This document shows positions 26,947 through 43,129 of a DNA stretch of 64,000 bases, one piece after another (within the stretch, counting starts at the first letter, position 1; the number at the start of each line of letters is the position of its first letter). Under the pieces are notes generated by a model, which saw nothing but the letters and a program-made list of their open reading frames with translations, was not told the origin of the DNA and did no database searches. The translations under genes were made by a program, and so were the position numbers. This stretch comes from Onchocerca volvulus (taxonomy: Eukaryota; Nematoda; Chromadorea; Rhabditida; Onchocercidae): assembly GCA_000499405.2 (NCBI GenBank), contig HG738139.1:13194898-13258897 (forward strand), written 5' to 3'.

Positions 26947-29065
26947 ATTTTTATAGAAAATTTCGAAAAGTTAAATTTAAAAATTTTTTTTATAATTTAT
27001 GTAAAATGAGGAATTTTTGAGAAGTTTTGGGAATTTTTTTTGGGAAAAATTTTCATTCATCAGAACTGAAAAAAAAAAAGAAAAAATGCAAATTTTTATA
27101 AATTACTGTTATCATTTAAATGGTTTAGAAACAATATATTAGTCTAATTAATGAATTATTTTTCTGATCGAATAGTTTCATGAATATTTTTACCTATCAA
27201 ATAATTTATAATTTTTATCTTTATTCTATACAAAATATTTTCTTTGAATCTTTCAAAGTATGATTTTATTTTGCGCAAAATTATTTTATTTTCAAATTTT
27301 ATTTGTAAAATGACAAAAAAAATAAATACTAAACTAGATAAGTTATTCGTTGAATCCTAATTAATTGGTACTTTGTGTTATATTTTATAGAAAGTATTAT
27401 ACAAATCAACATCTTATTGTATTAGCCTAAATCATTTAATTTTTTAAATTTTTTTAGGAATAATTGGAAATTATGAAAATAAATTTCCATTTCAATATAC
27501 ATATATATATGTATTTTATAAAATATGCAATTTTTAAAATTTATTTCTGATTTTAGCTAAATGATTAAATTTCATCAGCAAAAAATATTCTTTAAAATAT
27601 TTATTTATTCACAAAAATCTTTATCAAAAATAGAAATCGCTATTTTCAAATAATACAAATTTTGGACTTTTTTTTTGAAAATTTTCGATTAGTTTTTTTT
27701 TTTCAATTTTTTACTATAATAATTTACTTTAATGAATAACTGATAAGATGATTAATCGCTCAGATTGATTGTGTATGTATATCACAAAAACTGCTGAATT
27801 AATGAATTTGACAAATAAACAATACAACAAAATTTTGTTGAATGTAATACTTTTTTTGCATAGAATGTTTAATTTACGAATTATCGATTGACTGTTTTTG
27901 AAAATTTTTCTGATTATTTTTAGAAAATAAAGAGCTAACTTATGTAAATAATCCAAAATATTATATGCAAAAGGTTAAATAAGAGATGATTGTTTACACT
28001 GTATACTTTTTTTTTTTTTTTTCACGAAATTACCTATAATTTGTGCAATTTATCATTAATTTATGTCTTTCTTGGCTATACTGTATAGGAAAAAGAAAAA
28101 CGAACTTTTTTTTTTTCCAAAATGAAATTTGAATGAATTTTAATTGCACTTTTTTTTTTTCCTGTGAGTTGGGTAAAATTCCATTCGCACAAATTATGAA
28201 ATTATTGTCGTAAATTTCAGTTTCACTTCTCAACCCATTAAATTTTTGCGAATTTCGGAACGATTCTGAAAATTTTCACAGTATTGCGTTGAAAAATTTC
28301 CTTCACATTTATTCTATTCGTTTTACTTCCTTATTACTTGAAATTGAAAAAAAAAAGAACAGAACAAAAAACAAAAAAAAAACTCACAGGAAGCATAAAT
28401 TTACGGTCTAATTAAATGAAAAGACATTCCAGTCATTTTTCATCTGTTTTTTTTTTTTTCATTTTTCATTTTTTTGCTCAAAATGATGATAAAGAATTTT
28501 TGATCGATTTGTTATTGTCATGTTAATCACAAAATTATTTTTAATCGATTTACTCATGGAAGAAAAATTTAAATCAGAAATAAAACTTATTGAAATGGAA
28601 ATTTATTCGTGCTGCTACTACTATTACTCTATCAAAGCCGGGAATTTTTGTCTTTCCGCTGAAATCAATTATCATTAAATCTTTTGTTGATAATTAATTT
28701 CATTGATAATTAAGCAATTTATCAACGAGACTAATGGAAATTTATTTCGACAATAAAAGCATCATGCTCAATATGATAATTATCCGAAACAAACTTATTC
28801 ATCATAGAAATCATTAATTATCGATTACGCGCCAAAAGATGAATAAACTTATCAGCAAGATGGATGAATATTCATGCACTAATCATAGAAGATAACGATA
28901 TTTTGTATAATTAATTTACATATTAAGATAGTCTGCCTTGTCGAGAATACTATAAATAGACACTAAATGCTCATTATTCTTACATATCGGATTTGGATTT
29001 TGTGGTTGGAATCCTTTTGTTGCGACGGGTTGAGTCCTAAATTTCTGTCTTATCAATATATTATT

Positions 29066-29312
29066 TAGGTAAAATTTAGGTAAGATAGAAATGATATTAT
29101 TGAAAGGTAAAATAGAATTGATATTATTAAAGTTTAGGTGAAATAGAAATGATACTATTAAGGTTTAGGTAAAATAGAAATGATATTATTAAAGTTTAGG
29201 TAAACTAGAAATGAAATTATTAAGTTTAGGGTAAATAGAAATGATATTATTAAAGCTTAGGTGAACTAGAAATGATATTATTAAGGATAAGGTGAAAAAA
29301 AAATGACATTTG
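29066..29312 (+). repeat. Minisatellite upstream of alpha-tubulin, about 30-33-bp unit
   Basis: Seven to eight degenerate copies of a unit containing TAGAAATGATATTATTAAAG followed by TTTAGGTAAA. It ends about 610 bases before the tubulin start codon. Confidence 0.8.
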
Positions 29313-29924
29313 AATAGAAAATAAGGAATATTATTTATGAGTTTTAATTGAATTACCGAATAATTAGATAATATAAAAGGCATAATTAGGTAAAAAGAAT
29401 AAGCAAATAGGTAAAAAATATTAAGAATATTTAAGTAAACTATGATGATCAAGTAATTAAGTTCTAATTATGAAAGGAATTTATAAATGTGGCCTAATTG
29501 ATCAATTTAATTGAAAAAAGCACTCATGACGTGATTCTCAGCTAATTTTCAATTGTTTACCGAATGTATGAGATTTTTAAAGATTGTTAACAATCATTTT
29601 GTCAAAAAAAAAAAAAATAATAAGATAATTAAAACAATTTAATTATCGACAATTTGAAAAGTTCATTTTTCGTGTCAAAATGATGATATTCAAATTAGAA
29701 ATTATTAGGAGCTCATAAAAGTAAAATCAAATAATATTTTGATAGATCAAAGTGGGAATGTTTATTTGATAAGATATTTTGATTCTATCACGCAAAATTC
29801 AGATAAGATAAATTTGCCATGTAAAAATATTCAGATAAAGTTTTATGTGATGAAAATTTTTCAGATTTGAATCGAAAGCTTATTTAAGAACATTTGTGTT
29901 TCTAAAAGAACTTCTGGAAAAAAT

Positions 29925-32646
<2,722 letters not shown>

Positions 32647-32811
32647 AATACTGGAAAAATACTGAAAAATACCGAAATATAAAATTTCGATATAAATTTA
32701 CAAATTATTTGAAATGACCTCACTGTTTTAGTTGTTGCTTTCCTAATTAAAATTTCTATTTTTACTCTTAATTAACATGAATATTTTTCTGTAATTTTAA
32801 CTGTTGCATAA

Positions 32812-32817
32812 AATAAA
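32812..32817 (+). terminator. Poly(A) signal AATAAA, alpha-tubulin
   Basis: Canonical hexamer about 165 bases after the TGA stop, in the sense orientation. Confidence 0.55.
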
Positions 32818-34349
32818 AGTTTCAATTGAATCATTGCACTAAATGTAATATACATCACATTTATCTTAAATTGTAATATAATCCTGATATAGCTGAAATT
32901 AATGAAGTTAGAAACTACAAACGAATTCAAAAGTTTAGAATCAAAATCTTCTTCAAGTTTTAATACCAGACACCATGTAATGACAAATTCTAAATTTGAC
33001 AAATTTGCGGAAATAAAAATCTCAGATTTTATCCTTTAGATTAAAAATACTCAGAAGTAACATTTGTGATTCATTTGATTCAAGTTTCTTACTAGTTTTT
33101 CCGTGAAATCCGCAGATTTCTAGTTTTTCTTCAGAGGATTCAAGAAGAATGATATCATTATCGAAGCTAATCAACTATAAACTTGGAAAGTGCGAAACAA
33201 ATATTCGCAATTTGAAAATATATGTCATAATCACAATGAACGTCCTTAAATTAGACTTACATTCAATCTTTGATCTAATATTTATCTATCAAATGAAATT
33301 AACATATTACTAATTTATCATCAAAAATGCAGGAAAGCGATAATTTCTTACACCTCAGTGATTAAAGCATCTTCCGATGATACATACTGCGATAAGTATT
33401 AGCGCTCGAATTAGATCCGAGAAGAAATGATAGAAATTACCAGATTACTGATTATTCGAAAATTTTACGAATATGTAATGCAAGTGTTCGAATATGTAAT
33501 GCAATATGGAATTACGACGGAATCGCAAAAATGCAAAAGGCAAGCGAACATTGTGGTCGTAGGATAACGTTTACGTTCGAATATAATAAAGTTACGAATT
33601 GGGACGTCAGAATGCTGCGACTAAGTATCGACCCGTTATTGTTGTAATTAGCGCATCGAAGTGCTCTTTCACATTTTATAAATCCAGTACATTATAATAA
33701 AATTTATAATTTGGGTAGCATAATGGATAAAAAACGAGCAATTATTTATAATAATTATCATCACTGTCATTCGATTAGTGAAAGATATTAATCGTCGTTT
33801 GAATACTCACTACACTGTTATTCTTTCCTTTCGTAACTGTCGTTCTCTTTCTCCGCTACCACTGCTGTTGATCCTGCTGAACTGTCGCTCGCAATTATTG
33901 AAACCATCTTCGAACTAGTTAACTCAAAATGCTTCTTTTTGTATGGTTAATCTTTGGTATTGATTGTAGACGGAGCTTAAAATATATTAATCATAAAAAA
34001 GATTGATTATGAGGAAAGAAGATAGGAGATAGACATTTTTGAAAAAAACCAACTGCTCTTTCTCTTGACATGAACAAACAAACCTCTTCGTGAATTATCT
34101 TTTCGAAAATTCGACAAAGAGGCAATCCAAGAAACGACCTAAATTGGAAGTCAGAGAGGTAAACCATAAATTGTTTGAAAAAACATTCCATTTTACACTA
34201 TCACGAAGACATCTCGACATCTCTGCGACGCAACTACATTCCTCATAAAGGAACAAATAAACGAAAAAGCAATACATGTATCTTATGTTCTTAACAATCT
34301 TGCAATCAATTCAGCACTATCCAGATCACGTGCTAGCAATCTCTATTCG

Positions 34350-34472
34350 TTACAACTGCGTCAGTAATAGCCCTCGTCTTCTTAATTGATGAAGAACGTG
34401 CAGTTCACTCTGCAGTTTTGCAGCAACGTGCAGTTCGAACAACGTGCAATTCACTCTCATTCCCTTTTCCAT
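34350..34472 (-). other. Small ORF, 40 aa, unrecognised
   Basis: A minus-strand ATG ORF starting MEKGMRVNCTLFELHVAA and ending TQL-stop. The frame stays open about 15 codons upstream of the ATG. Amino-acid use is unlike the Phe/Lys/Ile-rich noise frames elsewhere. However, the ELHV motif recurs because the DNA repeats AACGTGCAGTTC three times, so the open frame may simply be repeat-derived. No family recognised. Confidence 0.25.
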
Positions 34473-34809
34473 GAAATACCGAACAATTACATGCTCAAGG
34501 CCACGCCTATTTCATTAATAGATTCAGTTCGCTCATTTACTTTTACCTATTAAAAGTGTGACATCTGCATAATATTAAGTATATCTAGATAAAGACCCAT
34601 TTTTATTCCATAAATTTTCAGAGATTTAATGATTAGAATAACAGACATTTACATTTTGATTTATATAGATGTTTGGTTCAATATTGCTTTTTAAAAGACG
34701 AAGTTACATAAATTTCCGAAATTATTTATTCTTTCTCTGTGATCAATATAATTCTTTTTATGACCTGAATTGAATTAATACAGCAAAAAATACCTCTCCT
34801 TAATATATT

Positions 34810-34815
34810 TTTATT
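34810..34815 (-). terminator. Poly(A) signal, LRR gene
   Basis: TTTATT on the plus strand (AATAAA in sense) 45 bases after the stop codon of the minus-strand LRR gene. Confidence 0.5.
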
Positions 34816-34859
34816 TGGCAAGAGCATTTTTGCTGTATTTTTTGATCATTTGCGAAAAT

Positions 34860-37800
34860 TCACTTCAGAGATAAATAAGTACAATCAGTTTCGCCCAATA
34901 AAGCATTATCATGATTGAGCGCCGCATTTACTGGTATTTTATCGTAGAAACTTTTAGATTGAAGCAAATCGATGAATGTATTTTGTCCCCTATACATTGA
35001 AGAAGTATTGAATTCGATGACTGAATCATAATATTCCGGAAAGATGCATTCTCTTCTATCGGATAAATTTTGACAAAATTGTTGCTTAGTGGTCAAAGAT
35101 TTTGATTTGCTGATTAGCACGAGTATGATAATTACAGTTAAAGCAGTTAATATGGAACACAGTATGATAAGAGTTCGTTTTGTATCTTCTAGCGTTACCT
35201 CTACAGTATCCTGAAATTGATTTCTTTACGTAAATCATTATTTAGAAATGTTTTAAATTATCCTTTTTCTGATATCTTACAATTTTATTTTAAATTTATT
35301 TTTCGGGTTTCATTCCAAATAAAATTTTCGAAAATTCATTTTAAAAATTTTAGGAACTTTAAATAATTATATGTTAAATCAGACAACAATCTGGTCAGTT
35401 TTAGTGAAGAATAATAATATATGTTGTCTCCTTTTTTTTTGTAATCACATGTAGACGTTACCAAAGATGAAATACTGATGTTATACAATTCATCTGGAGT
35501 GACGCAAATAACATCATGAATGGATCGTAAACGTAAAACGTCGGGTAAAAAAGTCAATAATTCATGGTTACAATGAAGTGGATTGCCATGTAAATGTAAT
35601 TTGGCCACTCTGAAATATGAATTTTTGCGAAATTATTGAGCGCTACTGTCGCAACATCTAACTGCGCATTTAAAGAATTTGCATAGGCATTAAGGGAGTA
35701 AACTGATATAAAAATATGCAATTATATCACAATAATTAATTTATTTCAGAGCCAATAATAAATAAACATTTAAAGATATTTATTTGTAGAAATTATATGT
35801 ATAATAATTCATGTTTTGTTTATTTATTTATATTTACATATATGAATATTAGCAATGAGATAGTAAGTTGCACAATAAACTTACCTTTTCCAATCAAACA
35901 AAGTAGGCGGAAAAGTTTTTAAAGCACAGAAGCTGACATCAAAAACGCGTAAAGCATGGCTGACTTCAAAAGCATCTTTATCAATGTATTCTAAACTGTG
36001 ACTGCAACTTAGATTTAATACTTCCAAAGATGCCAATCCGGAAAATGCACCACTCTGAAGCAAAAATTTGCTTTAAATTTACTTATAAGCTTTAAAACTT
36101 AATTTCTCTCTTCCTTTTTCGTCAAAATCTAAATAGATTCAGTGAAAAAAAAAGTGTTTCCAGAATTCTGACATTTTCGATTTTTCGATATTTATAAAAC
36201 TTTTTTTGAGTATAATGAATTTAACCTGAATTTCCGTAAGATATAATTGTTCGTTCAATTTAAGTTGTTGCAATCGAAACAATCCATCGAATGCTGATGC
36301 AGGTAAAATGGGAAATTCATTTTTAGTTAAATCCAATTCCAATAAGGATATAAGTTGTCGAAAACTGTTCGGTTCAGTTCGTTTTATCTAAATAGGCATG
36401 AAATAGAAATTGAATTTTATTAGCAAGCAAAATTGAGAATTAAAATCAATGTCGTTAATTATTGTTAAAATTATAAAAATTAAAAACTTTTTAATATTAT
36501 TCCTTTACCTTATTAGAACTCATATTCAAATATTTCAAATTGATAAGATTATTTTGACCAAAAATTGGAATCTCTTTCAAAAAATTTGCTGATAGATCGA
36601 TTGTTGTTATCAAATTTAATCCAAGAAATGTATCAGATGCGATCTGAAATTTAGTTGATTTTTTTTATTTTGACAAATTATCAATTTGAACAGTTCATAT
36701 ATAAATAAAATTTTATGTGGAATTTCACACTGAATTTATATTTATTTGAAAAAAAATGTTAATTTTTTTCTACTCTTTTGTTGCACAATTTATTTTCGGC
36801 CTGCTGTGTTAATGTTAAAATAGAATGTCAACATTTTAATGAGGGGACATTATTATGATCTAGAATTCTGAATATCAAATCTTCCTGAGATTCTTTAATT
36901 ACAATATCTCTTTGTGATTCTTTGATTATAATATCGTTAATTATAACATTTTTTAATTAATTAGTTAATTAAGAAATCATCATTGATGGTATTACATCAC
37001 TAGATACTGTCGATGATGATTCTTTAATTACAACATTTTCTAATCAGTTAATTAACTAAACATCAAATAATACCAACGAAAGAAGCAAAATATCAGCTAA
37101 TGAATCTTTATATAAAATGAGCTAATGACAAGGCTAACGCAATTTGGACCATCCATTATAGGCAAGTTTCTTAATTAATCAAAATTTCGAAAAATAGATC
37201 TTCCTTATCTTTAAGATATTTTCGATCAAAATTCATGAAATTGCGAGCAATCAAAAAGTAAACAATTGGAATCAATAGAAATAATATGAAAATTAGAAAT
37301 TATAATAAATTCATACCGCTGTAATTATATTCCGGCTCAGATCAATAATTCTCAAATTGGGCAAAGTTCTGGATATTCGACCATCCAGATAGGCAATTTG
37401 ATTTCCGGCAACTCTCAATTTTTGTAAATTTTTTAGACCATTAAATGTAGCGAATGATAAATTTCGTAGTAAATTGTGCGATAGGTCAAGTTCCAGCAAT
37501 TCTGCCAAATGTTCCAGAGCATTTAACTCAATCGTTTGCAATTTTGCAGATGATAAATCGAGATACTAAAATTGCGAATTAAATGACAAATTCTTTTTAG
37601 AATATTTTAAAATTTTTAAAAAATTAAAGAAGGCTTTTCCAGATAGCATTATTGATGAGAAATTCGAGATATCGAAATATCGATCCTACTATATAACTAC
37701 GGAAAATTGGCCTAGAAAGTTCGGAAAAGAACCGATGGCATGGAAATAAGCAATTTTATTATTCATTTTCATGCTTGATTAATTCCTGTGGGAATGAAAC

Positions 37801-38457
37801 GTTTAAGTTCTAATAATTTTCCGAAAAATTTACTTGTAATTTATGTAGACCTTGGAAGCTGTTAAGGAATATATTCGAAAAGTTATTATTACTCAAATTC
37901 AAAAATCGAATTTTGCTTTGATATCGAAAAATATTATTTCCAAGAGAAGAAATATTATTACTTGACAAGTCCAAATGTATCATATCTGCAAAATAGAGTA
38001 AGTTCCAGATCAGGAATTATTAAGATAAAAGAAATTTAAAAAAAATATTTCTGGTTAGTGGGAATATAAAGCTAAAAATTTTTACGAACTCCTACTTATT
38101 CTAGCCTAATTAGCTCAGCTAGGCCATATATAATCGTCATATCAAATATTTAAATCAGTATTTAAATCGTCATATCAAATATTTAAATCAGTATTTAAAT
38201 CGTCATATCAAATATTTAAATCAGTAACCTGGATATAATTCCATGACATCAGGATCAAGCTGTTCAATTTGACATTTTGATAATGTCAACGATTGAGTAC
38301 CGGGATGTAGCAAAGGCGGAAGATATCGTAATTTGACATTGTAACAATTGACAGCTAACTGATAATCATTATCACAACTACAGTTCTGCGGACAAAGACC
38401 CAGAACAGCGCTGATAAACAACAATAATAAAATGATTGAACTTGAAACGATAATCAT
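34860..38457 (-). CDS. Leucine-rich-repeat single-pass membrane protein
   Basis: Likely a cell-surface adhesion, receptor or matrix-contact protein. Exons in transcript order: 38457-38229, 37985-37834, 37565-37317, 36643-36509, 36387-36226, 36054-35885, 35609-35462, 35210-34860. Phases agree and give 531 residues. A signal peptide (about 1-20) is followed by a cysteine N-cap (CPQNCSC), then about nine to ten LRRs with LxxLxLxxN cores such as LLELDLSHNLL and IIDLSRNII. A C-terminal cap begins NPLHCNH, and the best donor ends it before its last expected Cys. One membrane segment (LIILCSILTALTVIIILVL) leads to a tail of roughly 85 residues rich in Ser, Asn and Asp. No kinase, TIR or Ig domain is seen. 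It resembles C. elegans extracellular LRR-only proteins; I cannot assign a specific ortholog. It ends convergent with alpha-tubulin and is divergent from the PTR gene. Confidence 0.9.
38132..38226 (-). repeat. Three-copy 33-bp tandem repeat at a splice donor
   Basis: Three almost identical 33-base units containing CGTCATATCAAATATTTAAA. The last one runs to within two or three bases of the exon 1 donor of the LRR gene at 38228. The near identity suggests recent expansion. Confidence 0.85.
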
Positions 38458-39169
38458 TTAATTCGTTTCATGAATTAATCGATTTTCCGGAATTTAATCC
38501 ACAATCTTTTGTATCCTTTTCTTACGTAAAATGAAACTGGCATAATCCGATAATATTGTGCAAAAATAAAATCTAAAAAATTTTTATCATTTTAAGTTGC
38601 AAATAATTATTGAATTCCTTAAATGGGAGACATAGTGAAAATTTTACGAATCTAACTTTGAAAAAAAAAATATATATTAATTTTGGAAACTTTTAAGATC
38701 TAACTTTGGAAAATGCAAATTTTGAAAACTTTTTATTTTTGTAAATCAATTACAAGTTACAATAAGAAATTGATGAATATTTTAGAATAATAAAAAAATT
38801 TGGAAATTTTCAAAATATATAAAAATTATTCTAAATTTGTAATTTCTAAAAATTTCTTCGAAAAAAACTTCTAATACCATCGTTTATTCATTTTCAAATT
38901 TCTGAAATTGATATTTAAAGAAATAAATGCTTCGTTATTGTGACATAAAAGATTTCAAACAAAATGAATGAAATGAATAAAGAAATCAGTTAATTCTGCC
39001 ATTTGTTCAATTTATTCCCTTCCTTTCTGATGAGCAAACTTGGCCCTATAGCATAAGAAGCCTTAAGGCTCAATTTAGTCATTTGGCCATATGGCAAAAA
39101 AGATGCAATGGAGTGATATCGAATTCAGATAGCAATGACTCATTGCTATTTCTTCAATTCAAAAATGTT

Positions 39170-39720
39170 AAAAATTAGTCAATTCAACTAATGCATCCAA
39201 AATTTTGCACAAAATTTTTTCGTTTTTTTTTTTCTTACGATTTCAAGTAAAATATGGATTTCGAATTAAGTACGATTGTTGAAAAAGTTTTAACAATTAA
39301 AAATTAAATTTTGCAATAAAAATTCGAGAAAATTTTTTTAAAAAAAAAATTTTATTTATTCAAAATTAGTTCAATTTAATAGAAATTGCAAAAATCTGCA
39401 CAAAAATTTTTTTACTTTTTTTCTTAACGAAATTTCAATAGAATGTGAATATTCTCTAGTAGGATTATTGAAGAATTTCGATAATTGAAAATTAAATGAA
39501 TTGTAAAAGTTCGAAGGGAGTTTTAATTTTTTTTTTTTTCATCTGTATAGGATTGATAAATTCAATTAAATTTTTACAAATTTCGCACAAAATTTTTATT
39601 TTTTTTTTCTCCAAAATTTCAAAAGAAAAAAAAATTTGCACTTATATGAAACAGAAATTTTGTTAAATCAAATTCAAATAAATATAAAAATTCGAAGAAA
39701 ATTTCATCAGAAATGAATGC
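39170..39720. repeat. Degenerate repeat, unit about 190-200 bp
   Basis: Two and a half to three diverged copies, each with ATCTGCACAAAATTTTT, then a T run, then ACGATTTCAA-GTAGAATATG and GATTATTGAAGAA-like blocks. Alignment by eye only. Confidence 0.45.
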
Positions 39721-40023
39721 ATTTTTTTTGTTTGAATTTCTTTGCGCCACAAATTAATGTCATTAACAGATGGAATGGAACGATGAGATTAACGATCTTT
39801 TGAAGAGATAAAATTGAAAATTTCTTCGAATGAGATGAAATGACACAAAAAAGGAGAAAAATTAGCTCGATTGAAATCAATGATGAAAAGAAGGTAATAA
39901 TCATGGAAACGAAAAGGGTCGCAATAGATGGGGAGGGGGGGACAGTTATCATGACATCTCATCTGTCTCCTTCCTTTTTCCTCATTCCTCATCTTCGTTT
40001 TTATGGGCAGATAATTCGACTAT

Positions 40024-40036
40024 GGTTCAAAGGTCA
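40024..40036 (+). promoter_or_regulatory. DR1-type nuclear-receptor element
   Basis: GGTTCAAAGGTCA matches a direct repeat of the AGGTCA half-site spaced by one base, as bound by RXR/HNF4-type receptors. It lies between the divergent LRR and PTR genes. A looser AGGTTAAAGGTTA lies at about 40,558. Confidence 0.35.
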
Positions 40037-43000
40037 TCCTTATGGCTCAACCATGAATAGCATGAACAGATGGACAATCATTTATTAAAAGAATGCAGCA
40101 AAGAAAAATTAAATTTACTTAATATATATTAGGTAAACGAATTTAAAGTTTTAAAATTAATATTGAAAATTTAGAATTTCAAAGTTGTCAAGTTAAAATA
40201 AAAATTGAAAAACTTATCATTCAAATTGTACATTTTCATGTTTTTGTTTGATTTTAAAATACTAAATTCAAATTATAGCCATTTTATTATCTGAACAATA
40301 ACTTTAAACATTACTTTAGAAAGCAATCTTCTAATTAAATTTTTCCTTTTTTTATAATCTATTCCTGTCCAATTTGTTGGCAGTATTTCTGTTTTAGTTA
40401 AAATAAATTTCCAGTAAAGTAAAATTTAAAAAAAAAAATGAACCAGAATGAGTAGACTACTAGTTTTCCTTAATATATAAACCAGATTATAAATTTAAAG
40501 TCTGAGTCTAAGCATAGAATGATTAATCGAGCAAATTATTGAACTTCTGAAACTTGAGGTTAAAGGTTAAAAAATAAAATTTACATATACTTTAGTATAA
40601 ACTTCATTTGTTTAATAATTTAGCCTCAATTTTCAATGTATCAGTAATATACTTCATTTAATCAAACTATGCTTGAAATCGATTTTCAGAAATTTTGATT
40701 TACCTATACTAAAAGATATCTCGATTAAAGCAATTCTTCAATAAGTTTTTTCTATCCTGGATTGATCGCACTCTTTTTCCGAATCAATTTCCGGAATAAC
40801 TGAACAACTGTTCAGGAAATTGATTCGGAAAAAAAAAGACAAATTTGTCTGATCAATAATAGTACTTTTTGGACAATTAGAAGGTCAATTAATTGTCGGA
40901 TAGTAATTTTTTCGAGATTATTGAAAAGGAAAAGGACAAGGTTATGATTATGATTTGTATAATTACTTTGGCCAGCAACGACAAGCTCGATTTTTCTATT
41001 TATTCAAAATACAGTGACATTTGTCTCCTAACCATTTATTACTAACTATTTACCATTAATGCATCGCAAATCGAGAAAACTAACCATTCGATCGTAAGAA
41101 ATTCGCAAAAATTGTCTATTTCGCATAAAATCATGAATTATTTATTGATTCCCTAATTTGATATTCAATATTGGAAGGATTAAATTTAAGCAAAAATAAT
41201 TTATGTCAAAATATCGTTTTAAATTCTTAGCGAAATAAACGACTGACAGTTGAAATTTCGAAATTTCAATGATTTAAGCAAATTAGAAATGCAAAAAATT
41301 TAAGTTAGCAAGAAAAAAGCTTAAAAAATAATGAAAATTACAGAAAGAGAATTTTGTGTTTTTAATTTAAAAAAAGAAAAAAAAACTAGCTACAATAAAC
41401 AAAAGAAAGCAAATTAATCCCAAAAATTATTGATCAAATATTATGCAAAATTATTTCAAATTTGAATTAAAGAAAAAAATTTCCATTTCAAAATTTTCCA
41501 AAACTCATCGATTTTCGAATTCAAGTTCATATTTCATTGATTCTACTACTACTACTTGAAATAATAACTTTATTAAAATGTTATTAATCTTTGATTTCAA
41601 CTTTTCAGTTCACTCCTTTTTTTTTTTTTTAAGTAAATAATTCGAATATTATTTTACAATTTCATATACCACCTTACTTTTCAAAACTTTTTCGACTCAA
41701 CAATAATAGAATTGGGAAAACAATACTTTCGGAGTATTAATTTGAATTTCAATAATCATTTATGCAAACGAATTGTTACCTTACACTTCCCGGTACAATA
41801 ACTTGTTTACTTCATTATATTTTCGCTAGCACGAACGTTTTATTGTATAAATAATTTGAATGAATTTAATCAATATTTTTCCGATTTCAATATCTTATTT
41901 CATTTCAATTAATGTTTCGTCCATTAATAACAGTATTGGTATTTTTAAGTAATGAATAATTATTGATATCTGAAATTACCAAATATTTCCATTAATAATT
42001 CGTTCATATTTTTAATCAGAATATAATAATTGATTTTTGAACTGAGAAGCATTTTATTGATATTAGCGAATAACTACAACTTTTATCAGCACATTGTAAA
42101 ATTTGCTGATAGCAATCATAATTATAATTAATTAATTTTTAATTCGTTTGATTTTAAATGAAGTAATTATGGGCGTGTAAAGTTGCAAAAATTTATGGTG
42201 AAAATTGAAAACTGTTATTTTAAAAGTTTACTAAGTTCGTTTCATGATAACATTGATTGTTATTTTAATGTAAAAAAGTTTCGATGAATTTCAAATTTAT
42301 TGAAATTTGTTACAAAATTCACTGAAATTCAAATCGTTCATTGAAATTTACTGAAAAAATTCATTGAAATTGAAATTGCTAATAAAAAAAAAAAGACAAA
42401 CGAAGAGAAACTATAAAATTTTTAAAAGCCAATCGCATTGGTCATTCTATCTATTTTATGTTTTCAGTTATTTGTCTTAAATATTAAGTAAATTTTGAGA
42501 GGAATTTGATTAAAAATTTAGATTAGTATAAAATTAATTAAATTTCTTTCTTTTTTTTTTTTACAATAACATTAACTTCACTACAATAACTTCTTATCAG
42601 CATTAGTTTGAGCCATTTAACCTTGATTCAGAGAATAATTAATCTTAAATTATGATAAATTTTTGATTTAAATTTCAAATTTCAACTTGTATTTGTGTCT
42701 TTTATCAATTTATCAATCCAAATAAGGTCAATGTCAGCAGTTCTGATGCAAATACTTATTCATCTTTTCACGTTGTAATTCTCATCTTGTATTTAAGAAA
42801 TTCTTCAATTTTATATTAATTCTTCAATTTTATATAAATCTACAAAGACAATTATTCATAAATTTTTTTTTTAAAATTTGAGTTAATCAATTAATATTTG
42901 CTTGATAATTTCGCCAAGAAATAATGGTATAAAGGATCACTGTTAATATATCTTATCACTGTTAGTATCTCTTATCATACACACTGATAAGTACATTCAT

Positions 43001-43077
43001 AATCAAATTTTTGATAAATTTTTAATTTCCGTTCTGATATGATCAAATATAAGCTAAAAGTTAATTTTCGCTTTTCA

Positions 43078-43087
43078 TAAATTGCAG
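43078..43087 (+). promoter_or_regulatory. Probable trans-splice acceptor of the PTR gene
   Basis: CATAAATTGCAG ends at 43,087, 42 bases before the start codon, with no coding exon in front. An out-of-frame ATG at 43,119 lies between it and the chosen start and ends quickly. Confidence 0.45.
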
Positions 43088-43129
43088 GATTGAACAAAAA
43101 ATCAAATTGAAATTGTCAATGCTGAAACA

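Larger units (their letters stand above)
26842..29924. other. Intergenic between GalNAc-transferase and alpha-tubulin
   Basis: No coding signal. A poly(A) signal AATAAA at 26941-26946 lies 100 bases after the transferase stop. A TATA-like CTATAAATAG near 28,950 precedes the tubulin gene by about 970 bases. A minisatellite at 29.07-29.31 kb is listed separately. The open frames on the minus strand here are low-complexity. Confidence 0.6.
32647..34859. other. Convergent intergenic region with a GC-richer island
   Basis: It separates the 3' ends of alpha-tubulin (+) and the LRR gene (-). The first part holds the tubulin 3'-UTR. From about 33.35 to 34.5 kb the base composition is clearly less AT-rich than the flanks, with many CpGs and coding-like minus-strand fragments (about 33818-33906 and 34350-34472). 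I could not build a full gene from them and recognise no family. A missed small gene, a decayed mobile element or a regulatory block are all possible. Confidence 0.45.
38458..43129. other. Divergent intergenic region between LRR and PTR genes
   Basis: 4.7 kb separating two genes transcribed away from each other, so it should hold both promoters. No coding exon is supported. The frames around 39.7-40.1 kb are open on both strands and overlap each other, which argues against either being real. It contains a long degenerate repeat (39.17-39.72 kb), a short G-run near 39,930, and nuclear-receptor-like direct repeats. Confidence 0.55.

Noticed and set aside
39707..40088. Open frames on both strands around 39.7-40.1 kb
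   Set aside because: They overlap each other on opposite strands, carry no domain and have no splice-linked neighbours; the block is simply less rich in stops.
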